A stretch of DNA of 64,000 nt, taken from positions 1-64,000 of the forward strand of contig CAZPUQ010000003.1 of NCBI GenBank assembly GCA_964589785.1, written 5' to 3'. This DNA is from JAGVSR01 sp964589785 (lineage in GTDB: Bacteria > Pseudomonadota > Alphaproteobacteria > Rhizobiales > Hyphomicrobiaceae). The position numbers and the translations under genes were made by a program. Shown piece by piece: positions 25,878 to 34,935 of this stretch (positions within the stretch are counted from its first letter, which is position 1; every line of letters begins with the position of its first letter). The notes under the pieces were generated by a model. That model saw only the letters and a program-made list of their open reading frames with translations. It was not told the DNA's origin and made no database searches.

Positions 25878-27356
25878 ATGGCCGCTCGCCGACGTTGGCG
25901 CTGGAGCCCGAATCTGGTCCGCGTTTCGCTCGCCGGCCACTCGCTCCTGGGTCTCGCCTTCGGGGCGCTCCTCTATCAGGTCTGCCTCACGGGAACGCTG
26001 TCGGTTTTCTCCGCCGAGTTGAAGCGCTGGGAACAGCCGGATGCCCCTCTCGTGCGCGCTGTCGCGCCGGAAGCCTATGCCAAGGCTGCGGCGGAGGCAC
26101 TGAATCGCGAGGGCGCGCGGGGAAAAACCGTCGTTCTCTTCGGCCCGACGTACGAGCTGCCCCGGTTCGAGGTGAGAGTGCCCGGCGCCGGCGACAACAC
26201 GCTCGCCGGCGAAGATGGCATCGCGCGCCACGCCGTGCGCATACCCTGGACCCGGCTCGTCGTCAGCCTGCACGAGGAGATGCATCTTCCGTCTCCCTGG
26301 GGCGGGCTTCTCATCGCGCTGGTGGGCGCCGTCCTGCTCGCGCTCGTCATCAACGGGCTGTGCGCGCACCCGCGCATTGTTCGCGATGCCTTTCATCTGC
26401 GCCTCGGCACCCCGCGACGCATCGCGGAAGCCGATCTGCACAACCGGCTGAGCGTATGGGGGCTGCCGTTCCACATCACGGTCACTCTCACAGGGACGAG
26501 CCTCGCCTTGGCGGGTCTGATCGGACCGGCCTTCCTGCTGGTGGCCTACGGCAGCGACATCGATCGCGGCATCACCGAGGTGCTGGGGCCCCAGCCCGCG
26601 CATCGCCGCATGGAGCCGGCGCTGCTGCCCGATATCGCGGCAATGATCCGCCGCATCGAGACTGAGAACGCGCCGGCAAGGGTCACCTTCGTCATGATCG
26701 AGCAGGCGGGCACGGCGGGCCAGATGCTTCACATCGACACCGACGCGCATGGCCACCTCGCCAGCGGCGAGAGCTACCGTTTCGCGGGCGGTGGCGAATA
26801 CATGGGGCGCAACGGGTCTGCCGACGGCCCGGCCGCCAAGCAATTGATCGCCGCGTTGACGCCGCTACACTACGGGACGTTTGCGGGCTTTCCCATCCGG
26901 CTGATCTATGGGGGGCTCGGCCTTGCGCTCTGCGTCATCTGCGTGACCGGCGTGAACATATGGCTGATCCGCCGACAGGAGCGCGCCGCGAGCGCCATTT
27001 TGTGGAGCCGGCTTTGGGTGGCCGTGGTCTGGGGCCAGCCGCTCGTGCTCGCGATCGCGGCGCTGGCCGCACCCCAGGTCGGCCCGTTGCTGTCCTACGT
27101 GGCGCTGACAATGTCGCTCTTGCTCACGGCGGCACTGCTGCCGGCCGTGCCGCTCGGCGGGTTGCGCATCGCAACCGCCGTCGCCTTGGCGCTGACGGCA
27201 GCAGGCCACGTTCTCCGGCACGGCTTCGCTCCGTCCGATCCCATGGCTATCGCGGTGAACGGCGCGCTTCTCGCGGGATCGATCCTGCTGGGAGCGCTGT
27301 GGTGGCGCCGCCGGCCCGCCGAAACGCGGACACCGACGGGCTTTCCGTATCCCTAG
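25878..27356 (+). CDS. PepSY-associated membrane protein, ferric-siderophore reductase type
   Basis: A 492-residue PepSY-TM protein. The N-terminal membrane helix GHSLLGLAFGALLYQVCLTGTL leads into a periplasmic PepSY region. Further helices lie near residues 135-160, 195-225, 335-360, then a C-terminal cluster of four. Proteins of this family sit with TonB receptors and are thought to reduce ferric siderophores in the inner membrane or periplasm. Histidines in the first helix and in the FHITVT segment could bind heme, which is inference. It is the last gene of the receptor operon. Confidence 0.85.
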   Translation: MAARRRWRWSPNLVRVSLAGHSLLGLAFGALLYQVCLTGTLSVFSAELKRWEQPDAPLVRAVAPEAYAKAAAEALNREGARGKTVVLFGPTYELPRFEVRVPGAGDNTLAGEDGIARHAVRIPWTRLVVSLHEEMHLPSPWGGLLIALVGAVLLALVINGLCAHPRIVRDAFHLRLGTPRRIAEADLHNRLSVWGLPFHITVTLTGTSLALAGLIGPAFLLVAYGSDIDRGITEVLGPQPAHRRMEPALLPDIAAMIRRIETENAPARVTFVMIEQAGTAGQMLHIDTDAHGHLASGESYRFAGGGEYMGRNGSADGPAAKQLIAALTPLHYGTFAGFPIRLIYGGLGLALCVICVTGVNIWLIRRQERAASAILWSRLWVAVVWGQPLVLAIAALAAPQVGPLLSYVALTMSLLLTAALLPAVPLGGLRIATAVALALTAAGHVLRHGFAPSDPMAIAVNGALLAGSILLGALWWRRRPAETRTPTGFPYP

Positions 27357-27432
27357 CGCCCTCGGCGCCCGGCAATCGGCCGCTGCAACGTTGGAACGTT
27401 AAAAGCTACTTATTTCTATCGATGTGTTCGGT

Positions 27433-27509
<77 letters not shown>

Positions 27510-27844
27510 TCACCGACGGAGCCGAAACGGACGTGACCTTGCGAAAGATCCAGTTCGCTCGGAAATGCGGCGTGGCCCCGATCGCCACAGCCGATTGAAA
27601 AGCCGCCTCGAAGGGCGGCTCATGCCGGGGTGCTATAGCACGTTTTTCGCCCCTGTGAAGAGCGCTGTGAGGGGCGCGCAACGCTTGCCCCGCGACACGA
27701 ACGCCCGGCCGGTCGGCCCGTGTTGAGCGCGCGTGGCGCGGTGTGGCTGCTCCACAAGAAGCGTCGGCCGCTTTCTTCGCTGCGTTCCCTGCGCTAGAAC
27801 GGCCTCAGGGCCGCCGCCCAAGCGATCTCGGGACCGAATTGCCG
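27510..27844. other. Intergenic region between tRNA-fMet and pabB-pabC
   Basis: About 335 bases carrying the promoters of the divergent tRNA and pabB-pabC genes. The pabB-pabC frame is open from 27743 but lacks family similarity before 27845. No further gene is seen. Confidence 0.45.
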
Positions 27845-29695
27845 ATGAAGAAAGACGATCCGGGCGCGCGCCCCGCCGCCAACCCCGTGCCGGCGCCCGC
27901 CCGTCTCGAGGAAGCCTTCGTGCTCCTCGACAACAGCTCCGGCCGGGGCCCGCCATCGCAGCTTTTCACCGCACCGCTCGACATTATCGTGGCCGAGACG
28001 CCCGAGGACGTACCGGAGGCCTTCGCGCGCCTCGAGGCCGGTCGCGCCGCCGGCCTCTATGCGGCCGGCTTCTTCTCGTTCGAGCTCGGCTACGTGCTCG
28101 AGCCCCGGCTCGCGCCGTTGCTGCCGGCTGCGCGCCGGGTTCCCCTGCTCTGGTTCGGTCTCTACAACAAACCAGCCCAGCTCACCGAGGCCGAGGTCGA
28201 CCACTGGCTCTCCACCCACACCAAGAGCGGCAGCTACCAGTTCAGCAACGTGACCCGCGCCTGGACGAAAGAGGAGTACGTCGCGCGTTTCGAGAAGGTG
28301 CAGGACAAGATCCGCGCCGGCGACATCTACCAGCTCAACCTAACCTTCAAGGCCCGCTTCCGGCTGTCCGGCTCGCCGCTGACGTTCTATCGCGATCTGC
28401 GGCAGCGCCAGCGCGTTGCCTACGGCGGCATCGTCGACACGGGCGAGGTGACCGTGCTCACCGCGAGCCCGGAGCTTTTCATCGAGCGCAGGGGCCGCAC
28501 GATCGAGACGCGGCCGATGAAGGGAACCGCGCCACGCGGGGGCACGCCGGAGGCTGACGCGGAAGCGCGCCGCATCCTCGCCACCGACGTCAAGCAGCGG
28601 GCCGAGAACCTGATGATCGTCGACCTGATGCGCAACGACATCGGGCGGATCGCCGAGATCGGCAGCGTCGAGGTCACGGACCTCTTCACGGTGGAGACCT
28701 ACCGGACCCTGCACCAGATGACGTCCGGCGTCCGCGCCACCCTGCTCGACGGCGTGACGCTGCTCGACCTGTGGCGCGCGATCTTTCCGCCGGGCTCGGT
28801 CATCGGTGCGCCCAAGATCCGGGCCCAGGAGCTCATCGCCGAGTACGAGACCGAGCCGCGGGGCGTCTACTGCGGGGCGATCGGCAGCCTTTCGCCCGGC
28901 GGTCAGGCCCTGTTCAACGTCGCGATCCGGTCGCCCATCATCTTCCGCGACGGATCGGGCGAGATGGGGATCGGATCGGGCGTCGTCTATGACAGCGTCG
29001 GTACGAAGGAGTACGACGAATGCCTGCTGAAGATGAAGTTCCTCACCGATCCGCCGAAGACCTTCGAGCTCATCGAGACGCTATTGTGGGAGCGCGAGAC
29101 CGGCTTCTGGCTGATCGACCGGCATTTTGAGCGACTTGCGGCGTCGGCGCGCTATTTCTCCTTCAAGCTCGATGAGGCGGCCGCCCGCACGGCGCTCGAG
29201 CGCGAGGTGGCCTCGGCCGGCCGCGAGCATCCGCGTCTCAGAGTGCGGATGCTGCTCGCCGAGGACGGCCGCATCACCGTCACCTCCGCGCCGCTGCCGT
29301 CCGCCGTTCCCGGGCTCGAAATGACGTACGTGGTGTCGCCGACGCGTCTCGACAGCAGCGACGCCTTCCTGTTCCACAAGACCACCCGGCGCGAGCTCTA
29401 CGACCAGGAGTGGAAGCAGTATTCCGACACGGTGGGGGCGGACGAGGTCATCTACCTCAACGAGCGCAATGAGCTCGCCGAGGGCAGCCGGACCAACATC
29501 TTCGTCGAGCGTGGCGGCCGCCTCGTGACGCCGCCGCTGCCGGCCGGTCTTCTGCCGGGCGTGCTGCGTGCGGAGCTCATCGCCACGGGGCGCGCCGTGG
29601 AAGGCGTGCTGACGCTGCAGGACCTCGCGGCGGCGGAGAAGGTTTATCTTGGAAATTCGGTGCGGGGGCTCGTACCGGCCCGCCCGCTCGCGTGA
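27845..29695 (+). CDS. pabB: Fused aminodeoxychorismate synthase component I / aminodeoxychorismate lyase (PabB-PabC)
   Basis: A 616-residue two-domain enzyme for p-aminobenzoate, the folate precursor. The first about 390 residues are the chorismate-binding PabB domain (KIRAGDIYQLNLTFKARF, GRTIETRPMKGTAPR, LMIVDLMRNDIGRIAEIG, FPPGSVIGAPKIRA, RGVYCGAIG). From about residue 400 the protein is a class IV PLP-dependent lyase (PabC): LLWERETGFWLIDRHFERL, then the catalytic-lysine neighbourhood FHKTTRRELYD, and EVIYLNERNELAEGSRTNIFVE. One polypeptide thus covers amination and lyase steps; the glutaminase PabA is not in the window. ATG 27845 is chosen because an earlier start adds non-homologous residues. 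It is monocistronic. Confidence 0.93.
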   Translation: MKKDDPGARPAANPVPAPARLEEAFVLLDNSSGRGPPSQLFTAPLDIIVAETPEDVPEAFARLEAGRAAGLYAAGFFSFELGYVLEPRLAPLLPAARRVPLLWFGLYNKPAQLTEAEVDHWLSTHTKSGSYQFSNVTRAWTKEEYVARFEKVQDKIRAGDIYQLNLTFKARFRLSGSPLTFYRDLRQRQRVAYGGIVDTGEVTVLTASPELFIERRGRTIETRPMKGTAPRGGTPEADAEARRILATDVKQRAENLMIVDLMRNDIGRIAEIGSVEVTDLFTVETYRTLHQMTSGVRATLLDGVTLLDLWRAIFPPGSVIGAPKIRAQELIAEYETEPRGVYCGAIGSLSPGGQALFNVAIRSPIIFRDGSGEMGIGSGVVYDSVGTKEYDECLLKMKFLTDPPKTFELIETLLWERETGFWLIDRHFERLAASARYFSFKLDEAAARTALEREVASAGREHPRLRVRMLLAEDGRITVTSAPLPSAVPGLEMTYVVSPTRLDSSDAFLFHKTTRRELYDQEWKQYSDTVGADEVIYLNERNELAEGSRTNIFVERGGRLVTPPLPAGLLPGVLRAELIATGRAVEGVLTLQDLAAAEKVYLGNSVRGLVPARPLA

Positions 29696-29786
29696 GGAGC
29701 CGGCTTCGTCGCAGTGCGCGCACGAGAGTCAAGCCGATGTGTTCGCGAACGGCTATGGACGGCCTTAGCTTCTCGCGCGGGCTCGC

Positions 29787-29960
29787 CTACGGGTTTCCGA
29801 TCGTCTCGGACTCGGCCGACGGCGCGGAGGCAAGCTCCGTCGGCTCGCGGGCCATCAAAAACATGATGACGGCAGCCAGCGTGATCGCGAGCGCAAACGC
29901 AATCTCGCGCGACGAACGACGCACGCGATGCGGACAGGGGGATGAGATCTGGCGCTTCAT
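29787..29960 (-). CDS. Possible small single-helix membrane protein
   Basis: A 57-codon frame from ATG 29960. The product has a basic N-terminus (KRQISSPCPHRVRRSSRE) followed by one hydrophobic helix IAFALAITLAAVIMFLMA and a short acidic tail, a plausible topology for an inner-membrane miniprotein. I recognise no family. It lies between pabB-pabC and another small membrane protein in a stretch without other genes. It may not be real. Confidence 0.35.
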   Translation of the reverse strand: MKRQISSPCPHRVRRSSREIAFALAITLAAVIMFLMAREPTELASAPSAESETIGNP

Positions 29961-30114
29961 AGGCGGGATGTTACCGGTCGGGCGCCGGCCGGACAGCACA
30001 CCCTCTGTCGCGCGACAGTTGCGCACAGAGCACCCGCAAATCTCCCACCGGCAACAAAGTGATACGGACCAATATTGCGGAGCACAAAGCTGATCGCGGT
30101 CCGACGGCTTTTGC

Positions 30115-30294
30115 TCACAGGCCCCGCATCGTGCAGCCCAGGATCAGGATGACCTGAGCGAGCAGAAGACCGACCAGCAGGCCGGGTCCTTCGAGCAACG
30201 GGATCTTGGCGTCGAAGAACCATACGAACAGCACGGCGACTGTAAGGATCACCGAGATCATGAACGTCAGAATTCCCGGTGCCTTCAAGCCCAT
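30115..30294 (-). CDS. Small two-helix membrane protein
   Basis: A 59-residue protein from ATG 30294 with two hydrophobic stretches, TFMISVILTVAVLFVWFF and GLLVGLLLAQVILILGCTM, separated by DAKIPLLEGPG. The composition is coherent and unlike the random frames here; similar short proteins are, as I recall, common in Hyphomicrobiales. An upstream ATG at 30336 would add 14 residues. Function unknown. Confidence 0.55.
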   Translation of the reverse strand: MGLKAPGILTFMISVILTVAVLFVWFFDAKIPLLEGPGLLVGLLLAQVILILGCTMRGL

Positions 30295-30471
30295 CGTCGC
30301 CTCCCCGTGCAGCCCCATTCTGGAAAGCCTCGCCATGTGTCACCCCCAGAGCGATTCCCGATTGATATGGTGGCGCTTATAGCAGGCTCCTCCGCGGACG
30401 GACACGGGCGGGGCGACAACCCTGTGGAGGAAACGGACGGTGCGGCCCCGCACGCCGGACGTTGAACGCTG

Positions 30472-32325
30472 TCATCGGGAGATGGGCTGTGGTGTCGGGG
30501 TCGTGCCGGAATCGCCCCTCTGTTTCGGCCGCCGGAAGAGGCGGTGCAGCAGCAGCAGTACGACCACGGCGGCAAGCGCCGCCACCACGACGAGGCTCGG
30601 GTGCTTGTGCCACAGGATCCGTGGATGGATTCGCCCGTCGAGGGCGAGGCTCACGTCCGTCTTCAGCGCGGCGGGCGTCTCCTCGGCGGCCGGGCGCAAG
30701 AGAATGTCGAGGGCCGCGCCCTGATCCCGGCTGGCAAGCACGGCATCCCGGACACGGGGCTCCGTGAGATCGGCGAGGCTTGCGGGGGACGCCGCCAAGC
30801 GGTTGAGCAGGCGCTGGCGCGGCGCCGGGGCCAGCCGGTCGAGATAGCCGGACAGCGTCGCGAGCTGCGCCTCGTTGAGGCTGCGGGCGGCGGAGGTTAG
30901 GACCGACGGTTCAAGATCGAAGAGCGCGTCACGGGTTGCGGCCGGCACGGCGGCAAGCCGTTTGATCGCCACGGGGTCGGTGAGCGCGACCGTCCGTTCG
31001 AGCGACTGCCGGGTGAAATCCGACGGCTTGGCGCGCTGGAAGATCTCGTATTCGACGACCTTGTCGATCCGCGCCCCTGCGACGGCGTTCCAGGCCAGAG
31101 CCGTCTCGATGGAGCGCGTCTGACGCGCGATGTCCATGGCCGGCTCGGGAAGACGGTTGACGGCCTCGTCGAGCGTGCCGTCGGCCAAGCGGCGCATGAC
31201 GCCCGCATCACCTTCGGCTGCGAGCAGCAGCGCCGTCACCTCGTCGACGCGGGGCAGCGCTTCGGGCCGCTGGCGATCGAGGAAGCCGCGGAAGTCGCCC
31301 TGTCTCTCGGCGAGGTCGAGGACGAGGGCATGGGCGGCCCGGTACTCCTTCCAGATCTGCACGATCCGATCGGAGGCGTGCCGCGCGATCTCGGCGACGT
31401 GGTCGCGGATCTGGTCGCCGATGGCGGTCGCCAGCTCCTCCTGCACCTTGGCCTTGCTCTCTGCCGACTTGAGCTCGCTGGCGATGATGGGCAGCACGCC
31501 GTAGCGCAAATCCCAGACGTCCTTGGCGATCAGGACGAGCCCGATCCCGCCCGCCACCACCGCGACGAGGCGCGACAGGATGCTGCCGACGAGCCGCTGG
31601 CCGATGCGTCCCGCGATATTGCCGAGCTGGCGCCGCATGACCAGGATAGCGGCGCCGGTGATGCCGCCGGCGGTCTCGCTCAGCACGCCGCCGGCTGTGA
31701 CACCTCCGGCGGCCGCTGCGGCGCCGATCTCGAACTCGCGCCCGGCCGTCCCGGTCACGATGCCGGCGACCGTCGTTCCGTAGCGGGGGCCGAGAAAAGC
31801 CTTCAGGCACTCCAGGGCTGGCCCTGCCGCATCCGAGGTCGCGATCTCGAGGCGGCTGCCGAGCCCCCGGCCGACGCCGGTCGCCAGCTCCTCGATCGCC
31901 TTCTTCACCGCTTCGGAGCGATAGACACGCTCGGTCAGCGCGACCGTCAACTCTCGGGCCTTGTCCTCGCTGCCGAGCGACTGGAGCAGGCTGCCCCAGC
32001 TCGTTTCGTCGCGGACCGCCGCGAAGGCCTTGTCGACCTCCGCGTCGATCGTCCGGCCGACGTCGAGGCGGCGCCATTCGTCGGCGACGGCGGCACGGTA
32101 GTCGATGCCGGACGTGCCCTTCACGAGACTGGCGGTCGTGATCGCCAGCACGGCCGCGCGGAACTCGCTCTCGCTGGTCGTCTCGCAGGCGGCGTAGTCG
32201 GCTGCTGCTGGTGCGGGCGGCGAGCCGGCGAAGGACGGCGCGATCTGGGCGGCCGCTAGCGACAGGCTCAATCCCCAGGCAAGCGCCGTCTTGGATCGGG
32301 CTGTCGTGGAATTTGCCAACGCCAT
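30472..32325 (-). CDS. Large exported/membrane protein of unknown function
   Basis: I do not recognise a domain. From ATG 32325 it is 617 residues, with a signal peptide ending near PSFAGSPP, an alpha-helical periplasmic region, a glycine-rich stretch (FEIGAAAAAGGVTAGGVLSETAGGITGAA), a membrane helix (ILSRLVAVVAGGIGLVLIA), a long helical domain, and a C-terminal membrane helix (SLVVVAALAAVVVLLLLHRLF) with a short basic cytoplasmic tail. Such a layout suits an envelope protein anchored at both ends. It has no operon partner: the neighbours are a tiny membrane protein and a divergent esterase. The coding composition is regular throughout, so the gene is real even though unnamed. Confidence 0.75.
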   Translation of the reverse strand: MALANSTTARSKTALAWGLSLSLAAAQIAPSFAGSPPAPAAADYAACETTSESEFRAAVLAITTASLVKGTSGIDYRAAVADEWRRLDVGRTIDAEVDKAFAAVRDETSWGSLLQSLGSEDKARELTVALTERVYRSEAVKKAIEELATGVGRGLGSRLEIATSDAAGPALECLKAFLGPRYGTTVAGIVTGTAGREFEIGAAAAAGGVTAGGVLSETAGGITGAAILVMRRQLGNIAGRIGQRLVGSILSRLVAVVAGGIGLVLIAKDVWDLRYGVLPIIASELKSAESKAKVQEELATAIGDQIRDHVAEIARHASDRIVQIWKEYRAAHALVLDLAERQGDFRGFLDRQRPEALPRVDEVTALLLAAEGDAGVMRRLADGTLDEAVNRLPEPAMDIARQTRSIETALAWNAVAGARIDKVVEYEIFQRAKPSDFTRQSLERTVALTDPVAIKRLAAVPAATRDALFDLEPSVLTSAARSLNEAQLATLSGYLDRLAPAPRQRLLNRLAASPASLADLTEPRVRDAVLASRDQGAALDILLRPAAEETPAALKTDVSLALDGRIHPRILWHKHPSLVVVAALAAVVVLLLLHRLFRRPKQRGDSGTTPTPQPISR

Positions 32326-33010
32326 CGCACTCCCTGCCGCCGCGGCCGACGGCTCCGTCTGCACGCGATGTCAGTATAGACGTAGATGTGGCGTGCGACA
32401 GGCGATCGCTCGACGCGGCGGAAACAGTTGCCTGTCGCTCTGCAAGCGCCAGCTAGGCGAATGTTTAGTTTATTGCCGGAATGCTAGGCGGCCGCGACGA
32501 GGTTCAGCCTGGACGCAATCCGGTTGGCGCGGCGACGGGGGTGCGGACGGAGCGCCGCTTGCCCGACCGAGCCGGCCCGCAGCGCGGCCAATCGAGCTTC
32601 CAGGCGGCCCGCCTGTGGTCACGATTTGGCCGTAGTGGACGGCGAGACGCGCGCGTGCCGACAACCCGCCGCGATGCCGGCGGCGAGCCCTAACTCACGC
32701 TGGAGCAATGGAAATTATGTTTGCCGTCGGAGGTCGCCAAGCAGCGTGTCCCGTTGCGGCACAACGACCTATCGTCATCGGGCGCCGGCCAAGCGAAAAC
32801 GGTTTGACGTTTTTGTTGCAACGCAGCAAAACGGTCTTGAGACGATGCTACCCTTCGGCGGGTGGGACAACCAACCTTCGGACGCCGGCCCCGACGAAAC
32901 CGTCCGGCAGGTGTGTCCGAATGCGGCAGCGGCCAAGAACTTGCTTGGCTTTGCCGTCGCGATCGGCTTAATTCGGTTTGTACAGAGTGCGAGCGGGTGT
33001 AGCTAACCAC
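32326..33010. other. Intergenic region, no gene seen
   Basis: About 685 bases between divergent genes. Several open frames exist in all phases, none with coding character. The 200 bases before 33011 are less GC-rich and probably hold the esterase promoter. There is no visible repeat or RNA gene. Confidence 0.45.
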
Positions 33011-33895
33011 ATGAATCACAAAGATAAATTTACCGGATTCCGGGGTAGTCTGGTCATCCCGGGCGGGCGTGTGGGCGTGCTGCTCATCCATTCCCTCGGT
33101 GGCAATCCGATCGAACTGCGCTTCGTGGCACAGGGTTTGGCGCGCCAGGGCTACACGGTCTACTGCCCTCTGCTGCCGGGCCTCGGCGGCGGCACCGACG
33201 TCTCGGCCCTGTCGACCTGGAAGGACTGGTATCGCGCCATCGAGACCGCGCACGACGAGCTCAAGGCGCGCTGCGACACGATCATCGTCGGCGGCCTTTC
33301 GGCCGGAGCAATGCTGGCGCTGCGCCTCGCGCGCGAGCGACCCAGCCACGTTCAGGGCATCATGCTCTTTGCGCCCACCATCTGGCCCAACGGATGGGCG
33401 GTACCGCGCAGCTTCCATTTCTTCAAGGCAGTGCACCACAAGTGGTTCGCGCGCCTGCTCCACTTCCGTCAGCGCGCGCCTTACGGCATCAAGGACGAGC
33501 GCATCCGCAACTTCGTCATCGAGAGCTTCAAGAGCGACGAGCGTCCCATCGAGGATCTGTTCGGACGCGGCGGCGGCCTGGTGTTCGAGTTCAAGCAGCT
33601 CGCCAAGGACGTTCGCAAGAGCCTCGCCCGCATCAAGCAGGAGACGGCGATCTTCCATCCGCGCGAGGACGACCAGAGCGCGCTGTGGAACGCCCTGACG
33701 CTGCAGCGCAGGCTCGGCGGTCTCGTCGAATGCACGGTGCTCGACGATTGCTATCACATGGTGACGCTCGACCGGCAGCGCTCGCTCGTCGTGGACAGGG
33801 CGGTCGATTTCGCCGTCCGTCTGACGCAAAAGCTGGAGGAGAAGGCGGCCGTGAAAGAGCTTCTCAAAGGCAAGGGCGTCGGCGAGTCGGCCTGA
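33011..33895 (+). CDS. Alpha/beta hydrolase, carboxylesterase-like
   Basis: A 294-residue cytoplasmic alpha/beta hydrolase similar to Est30-type carboxylesterases and monoacylglycerol-lipase-like enzymes. The oxyanion loop is LIHSLGGNP, the nucleophile elbow is GGLSAGAML (serine nucleophile), and the catalytic histidine is likely in DDCYHMVTLD. The acid is probably in the HPREDDQ segment. ATG 33011 is selected because residues before it do not belong to the fold. It is monocistronic and ended by a strong terminator. The substrate is unknown. Confidence 0.85.
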   Translation: MNHKDKFTGFRGSLVIPGGRVGVLLIHSLGGNPIELRFVAQGLARQGYTVYCPLLPGLGGGTDVSALSTWKDWYRAIETAHDELKARCDTIIVGGLSAGAMLALRLARERPSHVQGIMLFAPTIWPNGWAVPRSFHFFKAVHHKWFARLLHFRQRAPYGIKDERIRNFVIESFKSDERPIEDLFGRGGGLVFEFKQLAKDVRKSLARIKQETAIFHPREDDQSALWNALTLQRRLGGLVECTVLDDCYHMVTLDRQRSLVVDRAVDFAVRLTQKLEEKAAVKELLKGKGVGESA

Positions 33896-33940
33896 CCGGC
33901 TCGGCCTGACCGGCGGCACGCTCCCCCCGACCGATATCGA

Positions 33941-33976
33941 AACGCCGCAGCGATCCCTCGCTGCGGCGTTTTCTTG
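33941..33976 (+). terminator. Intrinsic terminator after the esterase gene
   Basis: Perfect 13-base stem AACGCCGCAGCGA (33941-33953) and TCGCTGCGGCGTT (33958-33970) with loop TCCC, followed by TTCTTG. Its reverse complement also starts with A-rich flank, so it may serve the convergent DUF2147 gene too. Confidence 0.9.
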
Positions 33977-34004
33977 TTCGTTCAGGGTTGCTGATTGCTC
34001 GGGG

Positions 34005-34571
34005 CTATTGCTTCGCCCAAGGCAAGGCCTCGCCCCCGCCCGCGGGCTTTCTCGGCGCGTCCGCCGCAGCCGCTGCGGGATTGCAACGGGGCAGGTCCTG
34101 GGGCGCGCGGGTCCAGGTGAAGCTCTTGGAAAGCAGCTTGATGCCCTTGTATCCCGTCACCTTGAGCTGATCGGGTCCCTGGAGGGCGAACGACAGGTCG
34201 TAGGATTTTCCGGTCTTGGGATCGTAAATCCAGCCGGACTCCCACGTGCCCCCCGCCATGCGTTGTGCCCCACCGATCACCTGCAAGCCGCAAATCGGCG
34301 TTGCGTGCCGGGCCGGGTTGGGGTTGTGTCGATCGACAAGCGGCTTGCCCTCGGCATTGACCTCCTCCTTCAGCCAAGCGATGCGCCCGCACAATTTCGT
34401 GCCGCAGGGCGCGAGCTCGACGGCCCCCTTGCCGGTATCGTCGTACCAGAGCCCGGCCTCGGGCAGCACGGTCTCGGTCGTGGCGACGTTTGGGGCGACC
34501 GCCACGAGCGCGCCCTGTGCGAGGGCTGCAAGAAGGAGCGAGAGGGGTTGCGTCTTGGTGCCGCGTGACAA
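34005..34571 (-). CDS. DUF2147-family secreted protein
   Basis: A 188-residue exported protein. The N-terminal signal (LSLLLAALAQGALVAVA) is followed by the DUF2147 domain: LPEAGLWYDDTGKGAVELAPCG at about residue 37, KLCGRIAWLKEEVN, GLQVIGG, and WESGWIYDPKTGKSYDLSF with KVTGYKGIKLLSKSFTWTR. Two cysteines in the CGTKLCG segment may form a disulfide. The domain is common in proteobacterial periplasmic proteins and has no fixed function. The start appears to be TTG 34571, with AGGA about ten bases before it; no in-frame ATG precedes the signal. Confidence 0.88.
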   Translation of the reverse strand: MSRGTKTQPLSLLLAALAQGALVAVAPNVATTETVLPEAGLWYDDTGKGAVELAPCGTKLCGRIAWLKEEVNAEGKPLVDRHNPNPARHATPICGLQVIGGAQRMAGGTWESGWIYDPKTGKSYDLSFALQGPDQLKVTGYKGIKLLSKSFTWTRAPQDLPRCNPAAAAADAPRKPAGGGEALPWAKQ

Positions 34572-34935
34572 GGGCCTAGTCCTGACTGTGGCTAACGACT
34601 GCAGGGATTAACGATAGACTGTTGCGCCGGAAAGCGGCAAAAACAGGAACTTATATAATCCGCTGCGGCGTAAGAGGTTGCGCCGGTGCCGCAGGCCTAA
34701 GCGGCCGCAGCCGCGGAACACTTTTCTGCCAAAGCGCTTTGCTCTTAACGGACGCCGTCATTGGGAGTACAAAACGAGCGCGAATTCTGGGGTTCGGGCG
34801 CCTGAGCGCATCGGATCGGACGCGGTTCGTGCCCAACGTATTTCTGCCGACGACGTCGATCGAAAGGGAGCCGGCCGAGGCCAGCTCCGCCTCAGCCGCC
34901 ATCCGGCGCACCCTGGCATTGGAACCGCAACTGCG
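34572..34935. promoter_or_regulatory. Divergent intergenic region with a perfect -10 hexamer
   Basis: About 360 bases between DUF2147 and the ABC permease. TATAAT stands at 34654-34659 in a small AT-rich pocket; the best -35-like match upstream, TTGCGC (34622-34627), is too far for a standard spacer, so the site is a weak call. It could drive the exporter operon with a leader of about 270 bases. No gene is seen. Confidence 0.35.

Noticed and set aside
32708..32971. Possible 87-residue gene before the esterase
   Set aside because: No ribosome binding site, composition like other noise frames, and no family resemblance.
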